Assembly: GCA_030833685.1 (NCBI GenBank)
Contig: JAURGS010000058.1
Span: 1-11,566, forward strand
Source: Rhodoferax sp.
GTDB taxonomy: Bacteria; Pseudomonadota; Gammaproteobacteria; Burkholderiales; Burkholderiaceae_C
Direction of reading: 5' to 3'
DNA: 11,566 bases
Part shown: positions 6,016 to 11,566 of the stretch, piece after piece
How the letters are laid out: every line of letters begins with the position of its first letter
Position numbering within the stretch: the first letter of the stretch is position 1
Translations under genes and position numbers: made by a program
The notes under the pieces: generated by a model
What the model was told of the DNA's origin: nothing
Seen by the model: only the letters and a program-made list of their open reading frames with translations
Databases searched by the model: none

Positions 6016-6993
6016 ATGGAAACCAACTGGCTGGAAGATTTTGTGAGCTTGGTGGAGACGCGCAGTTTTAGCCGTTCGGCGCAGTTGCGTCACATCACCC
6101 AGCCGGCGTTTTCCAGGCGGATTCAGGCCCTGGAGTCTTGGGCTGGCGTCGATTTGATTGACCGCAGCAGTTACCCCACGCGCATGACGCCAGCCGGTGA
6201 GACGCTGTACCAACAAGCGATCGAGCTCTTGCAATCCGTGCAGTCCGCGCGGGCGATGCTGCGCGGGCACTCGACCACTGCGCATGATGTGGTGGAGTTC
6301 GCTGTGCCGCACACCTTGGCGTTCACTTTCTTTCCCCATTGGCTCAGTGCCTTGCGTGGGCAGTTTGGCCCGCTCAAAAGCCGCCTGATTGCCTTGAACG
6401 TACACGATGCGGTGATGCGCCTGGCTGAGGGCGCATGTGATTTGTTGATTGCTTACCATCACCCATCGCAGCCGTTTCAACTCAGCGCTGATGGGTATGA
6501 GTGGCTCAGCTTGGGCCAGGAGGTGGTTGCGCCCTACGCTTGCGCCAACGGCAATGGTCAGCCTCTGCATCTTTTGCCGGGCAAACGAAACCGGCCTTTG
6601 CCCTATCTTGGCTACGCTTCAGGCGCTTATATGGCCCGAATGGTTGAGCTGATTCTGAAGGGCTCGCATGCGGCTGTTCACCTGGAGCGCGTCTACGAGA
6701 CCGACATGGCTGAGGGCTTGAAGGCCATGGCCAAAGAAGGCCACGGTATTGCGTTTCTGCCCAGTAGCGCAGTCAAGGCAGACGTGCAAGCTGGCCGGCT
6801 GGTCAGCGCAGCGCCACCTGAACTGAAAGACCTGCAGCTGACCATGGACATTCGAATCTACCGGGCTCTGCCAAGCGCGCCCGGTGGTGACCGTGCTGCT
6901 GTCAAACGCAAGTCAAAATCAAAATCTGGCCCACCCAGCAAAGTCAACGAGCTGTGGGACTATCTGGCGAGCCAAAGCCCGCCCGCCTCATGA
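6016..6993 (+). CDS. LysR-family transcriptional regulator, HypT (YjiE)-like
   Basis: The 325-residue cytoplasmic protein has an N-terminal winged helix-turn-helix (about 4-62, including FSRSAQLRHITQPAFSRRI) and a periplasmic-binding-fold effector domain (about 90-285). The opening ETNWLEDFVSL, the segment SGAYMARMVE and EGHGIAFLPSSAV resemble E. coli HypT, the regulator activated by hypochlorite through methionine oxidation. By alignment from memory, M206 and M231 match HypT Met206 and Met230, while HypT Met123 is replaced by L113. The C-terminus carries a lysine/serine-rich tract, KRKSKSKSGPPSK (297-309), not expected in the family. A GAGG lies 11 bases before the ATG. The gene is 21 bases from its upstream neighbour and 14 from pyrC. 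The inducer here is unknown, and no operator could be assigned. Confidence 0.92.
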   Translation: METNWLEDFVSLVETRSFSRSAQLRHITQPAFSRRIQALESWAGVDLIDRSSYPTRMTPAGETLYQQAIELLQSVQSARAMLRGHSTTAHDVVEFAVPHTLAFTFFPHWLSALRGQFGPLKSRLIALNVHDAVMRLAEGACDLLIAYHHPSQPFQLSADGYEWLSLGQEVVAPYACANGNGQPLHLLPGKRNRPLPYLGYASGAYMARMVELILKGSHAAVHLERVYETDMAEGLKAMAKEGHGIAFLPSSAVKADVQAGRLVSAAPPELKDLQLTMDIRIYRALPSAPGGDRAAVKRKSKSKSGPPSKVNELWDYLASQSPPAS

Positions 6994-6997
6994 ACCC

Positions 6998-7002
6998 AAG
7001 GG
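6998..7002 (+). promoter_or_regulatory. Ribosome binding site that sets the pyrC start
   Basis: AAGGG lies 5 bases before the ATG at 7008. It selects this start over the in-frame ATG at 6990, which overlaps the LysR stop as ATGA, and over one at 6954. The resulting N-terminus also matches the length of PyrC enzymes. Confidence 0.6.
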
Positions 7003-7007
7003 CTTTT

Positions 7008-8048
7008 ATGCCAACATCAACACTTACCCTGACGATTACCCAGCCCGATGACTGGCATTTGCATGTGCGCGATGGCGAGGCGCTTGCTGCGGTGGTGCCG
7101 CACTCTGCAAGGCAGTTTGGGCGGGCGATCATCATGCCCAACTTGCGTCCGCCCGTGACCACCACGGAGCAGGCGCTGGCCTACCGAGATCGCATTCGCG
7201 CTGCAGTGCCCTCGGGCGTGCACTTCGAGCCCCTGATGACGCTGTACCTGACGGATCGCCTGGCACCCGAGGAGATCGCACGCGCGCGTGCGGCTGGCGT
7301 GGTGGCAGCCAAGCTCTACCCCGCAGGCGCAACCACCAACAGCGATGCGGGAGTGACCGATCTGCGCAACATCTACCCCACCCTGGAGGCCATGCAGCGA
7401 GAGGGCCTGTTGTTGCTGGTGCACGGTGAGGTCACCTCTTCGGACATTGACCTGTTCGATCGCGAGGCCGTCTTTATTGACAAGCAACTCATACCGCTGC
7501 GAAAAGACTTCCCGGAGTTGCGCATTGTTTTCGAGCACATCACAACCCGTGAGGCGGCTGACTATGTGCAAGGCGCCGATCGCTATGTCGGGGCGACGAT
7601 CACGGCCCACCATTTGCTCTACAACCGCAATGCCATCTTCATGGGCGGTATCCGCCCGCACTACTATTGCCTGCCGGTACTCAAGCGAGAAACCCACCGG
7701 CAAGCCTTGGTGGCGGCGGCCACGGGTGGCAGCCCCAAGTTTTTCTTGGGCACTGACAGTGCTCCTCACCCAGCGCACCTCAAGGAACACGCCACAGGTT
7801 GCGCCGGTTGCTACACCGCGCACGCGGCCATTGAACTGTACGCACAGGCGTTTGAGGCGGTCGATGCGCTGCATCGTCTGGAGGCCTTCGCCTCCTTTCA
7901 TGGCCCGGACTTTTATGGCTTGCCGCGCAACACGGGCACTGTCACCTTACGTCGCGAAACCTGGACGCCGCCTGAGGCCTACCCCTTTGGCCAGGGCCAA
8001 CTTAAACCGCTGGCTGGGGGGCAAGCGCTGGCGTGGCGTCTGGTTTAG
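7008..8048 (+). CDS. pyrC: Dihydroorotase, class II
   Basis: PyrC closes carbamoyl aspartate to dihydroorotate, the third step of pyrimidine synthesis, in the cytoplasm. The 346 residues match the usual length (about 348 in E. coli). All binuclear zinc ligands are visible: H17 and H19 in WHLHVRDG, the carboxylated lysine K102 in AAKLYPAG, H139 in LLVHGEV, H177 in VFEHITT and the catalytic D250 in LGTDSAPH. The last block, SAPHPAHLKEHATGCAGCYT, is typical of the short class II enzymes. The start at 7008 is chosen by its AAGGG site. The gene follows the LysR regulator by 14 bases and overlaps the DUF3025 gene by 16 bases, so it probably sits in a four-gene transcript. I see no separate pyrC promoter or attenuator. 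Confidence 0.97.
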   Translation: MPTSTLTLTITQPDDWHLHVRDGEALAAVVPHSARQFGRAIIMPNLRPPVTTTEQALAYRDRIRAAVPSGVHFEPLMTLYLTDRLAPEEIARARAAGVVAAKLYPAGATTNSDAGVTDLRNIYPTLEAMQREGLLLLVHGEVTSSDIDLFDREAVFIDKQLIPLRKDFPELRIVFEHITTREAADYVQGADRYVGATITAHHLLYNRNAIFMGGIRPHYYCLPVLKRETHRQALVAAATGGSPKFFLGTDSAPHPAHLKEHATGCAGCYTAHAAIELYAQAFEAVDALHRLEAFASFHGPDFYGLPRNTGTVTLRRETWTPPEAYPFGQGQLKPLAGGQALAWRLV

Positions 8049-8779
8049 GTCAGATCGATTGGAGCGCGCCCTGGCTAGCGCCCTGGCAGCCATGGGCTGA
8101 GCGCGCCGCTGATCGCCTGGCCGCGGGCGAACCTGTGGTGCAGGTATTGAATGCCGTCGCCGATGGCCATTGTTCAGTTCGTTTTGTTGATCCCGAAGCG
8201 CGAGCAGCCAGCGAAGGCTACGAATCCTTTGTTGCGCGCACAGGCACCTGCCCGACCCGTGACTGCGCACATGATTTTTTCAATGGCTTGGCGTGGTTGG
8301 GCTTTCCAAAGACCAAGCGCCTGCTCAACAGCCTGCACCTGGCATTTGCCCAACCGCCCGGCGTTGCCCGAGGCGTTCAGCGCGATGCCTTGACGCTTTT
8401 GGATGAGAACGCGCTTTTGCTCGCCGCGCCCGATGAACTTTGGCAGGCCTTGCTGATCAAGGACTGGCAAGCACTTTTTGGCCCGCTGCGGCCCTTGTGG
8501 TCGCAGGCCCGGCTGCACCTTTTTGGGCACGCCTTGCTCGAGAAGTTATTGACGCCACGCAAGGCTGTGACAGCACACGTGCTGCGCGTACCACAAGGCT
8601 TGGACGCCCTGGACGAGCTGGATGACTGGTTGGCTGGGTACCTGAAGCGTGAGCGCCTCAGTACGGGGATGTTTGCGCACCTGCCCGTGCTGGGTGTGCC
8701 AGGGTGGTGGGCCGCCAATGCAAACCCTGGCTTTTACAAGGACCCAACGGTATTTAGGCCCCTGAAGGCGACGCGCTAA
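8033..8779 (+). CDS. DUF3025 domain-containing protein
   Basis: The function of this family is unknown. The 248-residue protein is soluble by appearance and covers one full domain. Typical blocks are HDFFNGLAWLGFPKTK (80-95), TLLDENALLL (121-130), DWQALF (144-149), HLFGHALLEKLLTPRKAVT (162-180) and a C-terminal LPVLGVPGWW (217-226) followed by NPGFYKDPTVFRP. Two cysteines four residues apart (C73 and C78) sit just before the HDFFN block. The likely start is GTG at 8033, inside the end of pyrC; no in-frame ATG exists near the N-terminus. A G-run lies about 11 bases before it. The 16-base overlap suggests translational coupling with pyrC. The domain call is confident, but I can say nothing about activity. 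Confidence 0.85.
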   Translation: MASGLGQIDWSAPWLAPWQPWAERAADRLAAGEPVVQVLNAVADGHCSVRFVDPEARAASEGYESFVARTGTCPTRDCAHDFFNGLAWLGFPKTKRLLNSLHLAFAQPPGVARGVQRDALTLLDENALLLAAPDELWQALLIKDWQALFGPLRPLWSQARLHLFGHALLEKLLTPRKAVTAHVLRVPQGLDALDELDDWLAGYLKRERLSTGMFAHLPVLGVPGWWAANANPGFYKDPTVFRPLKATR

Positions 8780-8887
8780 ATAAGTAAAAACTTTGGGGGC
8801 ATGTGCCAGGCTCGCGCGGCGCGGTGGGCGCCTGGCCCTAAGATTTCGTCCTTTGCGGCGTCAAGCCGTTTTCATTTCAATGACATC
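8780..8887 (+). promoter_or_regulatory. htpX leader region with two possible hairpins
   Basis: This 108-base gap starts AT-rich (TAAGTAAAAACTTTG). It then contains GCCAGGC (8805-8811) and its exact complement GCCTGGC (8830-8836), a 7-bp stem with a GC-rich 18-base loop. A second hairpin, CGGC-GTCAA-GCCG (8856-8868), is followed by TTTTCATTT and ends about 19 bases before the htpX ATG. No good Shine-Dalgarno precedes the ATG. I looked for a heat-shock sigma-32 promoter (CTTGAAA / CCCCAT) and did not see one. TAAGAT (8839-8844) resembles a -10 box but lacks a -35 partner. Confidence 0.35.
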
Positions 8888-9757
8888 ATGAAACGTATTG
8901 CTCTTTTTGTGTTGACCAATTTGCTGGTTGTGGTGGTTCTGGGTGTGGTCGCCAGCGTCCTGGGCTTGAACCGCTTTCTCACGGCCAACGGTCTGGACCT
9001 GACCGCGCTGCTGGGATTTGCACTGATCATGGGTTTTGGCGGGGCCATTATTTCCTTGCTGATCAGCAAGCCCATGGCCAAGTTCAGCGCTGGTGTGCGC
9101 ATCATTAACCAACCCAGCAACGCAGACGAAGCATGGATTGTCGAGACGGTGCGCAAACTGGCCGATCAGGCCGGTATCGGCATGCCTGAGGTGGGGATTT
9201 TTGAGGGTGCGCCCAACGCATTTGCCACCGGCGCGTTTCGCAATTCCGCCCTGGTGGCGGTCAGCACTGGGCTGCTGCAAGGCATGACCCACGAGGAAAT
9301 CGAAGCGGTGATTGCCCACGAGGTGGCGCACGTGGCCAATGGTGACATGGTGACCATGACCTTGATCCAAGGGGTGATGAATACTTTTGTGGTGTTCCTC
9401 AGCCGGGTCGTTGGCTACGCAGTCGACAGCTTTTTGCGTAAGGGCGAAGCGCGTTCGGCAGGCCCTGGCATCGGCTACTTTGTGACAACCATTGTTCTGG
9501 ACATCATCTTGGGCTTTGCTGCGGCAATTGTGGTGGCCTGGTTCAGCCGGCAGCGCGAGTACCGCGCAGATGCCGGTGCGGCCCAACTCATGCATCGCAA
9601 ACAGCCGATGATCAATGCCCTGGCCCGCCTGGGCTCCATGCAGTCGGGTGAGCTGCCCAAGAGCGTGGCGGCGTTTGGCATCACCGGTGGTATCGGGCAG
9701 CTGTTTGCTACCCATCCGCCACTGGAAGATCGGATTGCCGCCCTGCAAAAGGCTTGA
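8888..9757 (+). CDS. htpX: Membrane zinc metalloprotease HtpX
   Basis: HtpX is an inner-membrane M48 peptidase that cleaves misfolded membrane proteins, often alongside FtsH and under envelope or heat stress. The 289 residues show four membrane spans (about 5-25, 38-59, 155-178, 196-219). The zinc site is intact: HEVAH at 144-148 (H144, catalytic E145, H148) and the third ligand E224 in SRQREYRADAG (220-230). THPPLEDRIAAL near the C-terminus is typical of the family. The ATG at 8888 was chosen because it gives the canonical MKRIALFVLTN start; in-frame sequence upstream to 8801 is non-coding leader. It converges with the malonyl-CoA decarboxylase gene, with 35 bases between stops. Confidence 0.96.
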   Translation: MKRIALFVLTNLLVVVVLGVVASVLGLNRFLTANGLDLTALLGFALIMGFGGAIISLLISKPMAKFSAGVRIINQPSNADEAWIVETVRKLADQAGIGMPEVGIFEGAPNAFATGAFRNSALVAVSTGLLQGMTHEEIEAVIAHEVAHVANGDMVTMTLIQGVMNTFVVFLSRVVGYAVDSFLRKGEARSAGPGIGYFVTTIVLDIILGFAAAIVVAWFSRQREYRADAGAAQLMHRKQPMINALARLGSMQSGELPKSVAAFGITGGIGQLFATHPPLEDRIAALQKA

Positions 9758-9759
9758 CT

Positions 9760-9782
9760 GGCACGCTCCCCAGGGCCGTGCC
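9760..9782. terminator. Hairpin between the convergent htpX and decarboxylase stops
   Basis: GGCACG (9760-9765) and CGTGCC (9777-9782) are exact inverted repeats with an 11-base loop, located in the 35-base gap between two converging genes. The position fits a shared terminator, but no T-run follows on either strand, so this is tentative. Confidence 0.35.
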
Positions 9783-9792
9783 TCATGGCCGG

Positions 9793-11250
9793 TTAGAAGT
9801 CGAGCTTGCCCACTGCGTTGGAGACGGCAAACTTGCTGCGCGCAAATTCGCTGCGGTTTTTGTCCAGGCGCTTGAGGTCGTAGAGGTAATTGACCATCAG
9901 GCCATAGGACTGTTTGAGGCCTTTTGTCGATGGATCACCGGCCCAATTGATGCGCTCGATGAGCGCGCCATTGCCCAAGTGAAAACGCGCCACCGGGTCC
10001 AGCGGTTTGTCGTTTGCGAGCTCCTGACTGAGGTAAAAGGCAGCGCATTGCATGATCAGGTGCGCGCTGTCGGACTGGACATCGAACTCGGCGCAGCGCT
10101 CAGCCGCTGCCAATAAATCACTGCCCTGCGGCGAAGCGACTCCCCACTGGGTGGCCAAGGTCTTGCGCGTCTTGGCATCAAGCCTTTGCATCATGTCATC
10201 GGCGTGGTTATTCAACCAGTTGCGAAAGCCTGGTATGGGTGACAAGGTAGCAAAGGTGCGCAGGCGCGGAAACTCGTCTTTGAGAATTTCCACCACACGC
10301 TTGATCAGCGAGTCGCCAAAACTCACGCCGCGCAAACCCGTTTGGGTGTTGCTAATCGAATAAAAAATCGCTGTGGTCGCTTTGCTCAAGTTGGCGCTGG
10401 CCGCGCTCTCATCGAGCAGCGGCGTGATCGATCCGGGCAGCTCATCAAGGAGCGCGACTTCCACAAAAATCAAGGGCTCATCGGGCATCTGCGGGTGAAA
10501 AAAGCCGTAGCAGCGTCGATCCGAGTCGAGCCGGTTTTTCAAGTCGCCCCAACCCCGGATGTCGTGCACCGCCTCGTAGCGGATTAGTTTTTCAAGCAGT
10601 GACGCTGGTGAGTCCCAGCTGATGCGTTGCAGGGACAAAAAGGCCACGTCAAACCAAGTGCTGAACAATTGCTCCAGCTCGGCGTCAAGTGCCTGCAATC
10701 GCTTATCAGACTTGAGTTTTTTGAGCAGTTCGGCGCGCAGGTTGACCAAAAAGCGCAGGCCCTCGGGCAGCACCGCAAAACGCTGCAGCAAACGGGTACG
10801 CGGCGAGTGCAGGGCTCTGCGCAAAGCGATCTCGGCCTGACCGTTGTCGGGTTCTTGCTGAGCGGCCAGGTAGCGTTCGCTTGCGGCCTGAACCTCGGTG
10901 GGGTCAGGCGCGAAATGGTGGCTGATCAGCAGCCAAAGCTCATGCCGCGCAGCCTCGTCGGCCTGCTCGTACCACTGGGCGATGTCGCGTGCCCGCCGCC
11001 CGCCTTCAACCTCGCTGATCAGCGGGTCGGCGATGCCTTCGAGTTGCGCCAGCAAAGCCAGCAGCTGGCGCGGCGACAGGGCCTCTTTGTCCTGGGTCCA
11101 GATGGCGCGAAGGCGCGCTGGTAAGGTCAGCCGCTCAGCAGGCTCGCTCGGCGTGGGCCGGGCTTGGCCCATGGCGCTGAGTTTTTTCATCAAGCTGTTG
11201 TCAGGCAATAGTGCTGTGACTTTTTGGCTGAGCCATTGGCGGGTGTTCAT
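9793..11250 (-). CDS. Malonyl-CoA decarboxylase
   Basis: The enzyme converts malonyl-CoA to acetyl-CoA and CO2. In bacteria it serves malonate use or controls malonyl-CoA levels; rhizobial MatA is a known relative. The 485 residues comprise an N-terminal helical domain (about 60-220) and a GNAT-like catalytic domain (about 225-470). The catalytic pair is present: S337 in TLSPIPGF and H424 in ARFHLGNGA, matching S329 and H423 of the human enzyme. Other shared blocks are RRCYGFFH (245-252), AIFYSISNTQTGL (294-306), GDSLIKRVV (312-320) and RINWAGD (433-439). The ATG at 11250 gives the usual bacterial length; the open frame continues upstream but into the neighbouring gene. Its ribosome site is weak. 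No malonyl-CoA synthetase or malonate transporter is in the window, so its role may be housekeeping rather than malonate catabolism. Confidence 0.95.
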   Translation of the reverse strand: MNTRQWLSQKVTALLPDNSLMKKLSAMGQARPTPSEPAERLTLPARLRAIWTQDKEALSPRQLLALLAQLEGIADPLISEVEGGRRARDIAQWYEQADEAARHELWLLISHHFAPDPTEVQAASERYLAAQQEPDNGQAEIALRRALHSPRTRLLQRFAVLPEGLRFLVNLRAELLKKLKSDKRLQALDAELEQLFSTWFDVAFLSLQRISWDSPASLLEKLIRYEAVHDIRGWGDLKNRLDSDRRCYGFFHPQMPDEPLIFVEVALLDELPGSITPLLDESAASANLSKATTAIFYSISNTQTGLRGVSFGDSLIKRVVEILKDEFPRLRTFATLSPIPGFRNWLNNHADDMMQRLDAKTRKTLATQWGVASPQGSDLLAAAERCAEFDVQSDSAHLIMQCAAFYLSQELANDKPLDPVARFHLGNGALIERINWAGDPSTKGLKQSYGLMVNYLYDLKRLDKNRSEFARSKFAVSNAVGKLDF

Positions 11251-11413
11251 GGGTGTACTCAATGCATGGCGGGGATTTGCCGGTTTGGGGTCAAGCCAGG
11301 TAACCGGGGCCCGAGCATGATAAATCGGCGTGTGTGCAGATCGTGACGCAGGTGTGGCGCGCGCCAGCGGGGCCAGGTGGGTGTGAAGGTGGGTGCGAAA
11401 GCGTGCGGTGTGC
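11251..11413. other. 163-base intergenic region upstream of the decarboxylase
   Basis: The region separates the oxidoreductase stop from the decarboxylase start, both on the minus strand. TTGACC (minus strand, near 11290) could be a -35 box for the decarboxylase, but no good -10 follows. A tandem repeat near 11375-11398 is listed separately. No small gene is supported here. Confidence 0.4.
11375..11398 (+). repeat. 12-bp tandem repeat, two copies
   Basis: AGGTGGGTGTGA is followed directly by AGGTGGGTGCGA, differing at one base. The four G-runs could in principle form a two-layer G-quadruplex. It lies just past the oxidoreductase stop, upstream of the decarboxylase. It may simply be replication slippage. 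Confidence 0.6.
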
Positions 11414-11566
11414 TCAGAGCTTGGACAACGCCTGCGCCACCGCCTCGGCCAGCTTGATGCCATCCACACCCGCTGACAAGATGCCGCCAGCGTAGCCCGC
11501 ACCTTCCCCGCCAGGGAAAAGGCCGTTGGTGTTCACGCTTTGCAGCTGCTCGTTGCGCGGGATGCG
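11414..11566 (-). CDS. FAD-dependent dehydrogenase, C-terminal fragment cut by the window edge
   Basis: The last 50 residues are visible, from the window edge to a TGA at 11414-11416. They contain NGLFPGGEGAGYAGGI, followed by SAGVDGIKLAEAVAQAL. This is the characteristic C-terminal FAD-contacting end of a family usually annotated as uncharacterised NAD(P)/FAD-dependent dehydrogenases (COG2509 type). The GEGAGYAGGI glycine-rich turn faces the flavin in this fold. The catalytic and NAD-related parts lie outside the window, so no substrate can be proposed. The decarboxylase gene follows on the same strand after 163 bases. Confidence 0.82.
   Translation of the reverse strand, partial: RIPRNEQLQSVNTNGLFPGGEGAGYAGGILSAGVDGIKLAEAVAQALSKL

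Noticed and set aside
5737..6570. 277-codon minus-strand open frame opposite the LysR gene and the end of its neighbour
   Set aside because: It crosses two well-supported genes and lacks any family motif or ribosome site.
6954..7007. Longer pyrC starts at 6954 and 6990, including an ATGA overlap with the LysR stop
   Set aside because: The AAGGG site and family length both point to 7008. The ATGA overlap is probably coincidental.
7017..7901. 294-codon minus-strand open frame opposite pyrC
   Set aside because: Its codons mirror a clearly functional pyrC; the Arg/Gly/Gln-rich product has no recognisable motifs. Long antisense frames are common in GC-rich genes.
8780..8887. Heat-shock (sigma-32) promoter for htpX
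   Set aside because: I looked for CTTGAAA and CCCCAT-like boxes at proper spacing and found none.
8861..9748. 295-codon minus-strand open frame opposite htpX
   Set aside because: A shadow of htpX; the His/Gln-rich product shows no domain pattern.
11251..11502. 84-codon in-frame extension upstream of malonyl-CoA decarboxylase
   Set aside because: It overlaps the end of the FAD dehydrogenase gene, is Arg/His/Pro-rich as expected of a wrong frame, and family length is met from 11250.
1..11566. Mobile element, defence system, toxin-antitoxin, biosynthetic cluster or CRISPR array
   Set aside because: No transposase, integrase, direct-repeat array or relevant enzyme set is visible. All but one gene belong to familiar families, and composition looks even by eye.

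Overview
The window looks like ordinary, gene-dense chromosome of a GC-rich betaproteobacterium, most likely order Burkholderiales and close to the Comamonadaceae. I infer this from the style of the proteins (class II dihydroorotase, DUF3025 protein, HtpX, ATM1-type exporter, HypT-like LysR regulator) and the tight packing. No search was run. I see no rRNA, tRNA, insertion sequence, integrase, phage gene or CRISPR array. Every gap between genes is shorter than 170 bases.

Layout. Bases 1-1020 carry the C-terminal ~339 residues of a thiolase. After a 100-base gap comes a small hotdog thioesterase (1121-1609). Converging on it from the minus strand is a two-gene unit: a YciA-type acyl-CoA thioesterase (2184-2642) followed by an HPP-family membrane protein (1622-2167). 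Divergent from that pair, across 54 bases, is an ATM1-type ABC exporter half-transporter (2697-4544). It meets a minus-strand crotonase-fold protein (4541-5278) so closely that the two stop codons share one CTAG. Divergent from the crotonase is a compact plus-strand run: an unrecognised membrane-anchored protein (5398-5994), a HypT-like LysR regulator (6016-6993), pyrC (7008-8048) and a DUF3025 protein (8033-8779). The protease gene htpX (8888-9757) follows after a 108-base leader with possible RNA structure. Convergent with htpX is malonyl-CoA decarboxylase (9793-11250). The right edge holds the last 50 residues of an FAD-dependent dehydrogenase (11414-11566, minus).

How the genes work together. 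Five of the twelve genes act on acyl-CoA thioesters: thiolase, two thioesterases, a probable enoyl-CoA isomerase and malonyl-CoA decarboxylase. They lie in four separate transcription units, so the shared theme does not make one operon. The pyrC run is the most operon-like part, with spacings of 21 and 14 bases and then a 16-base overlap.

I found no clear new system. The points most worth a second look are: the HypT-like regulator, which keeps two of the three methionines that sense hypochlorite in E. coli HypT; the unrecognised protein that precedes it; the crotonase-fold protein, which lacks one hydratase glutamate; and the possible structure in the htpX leader.
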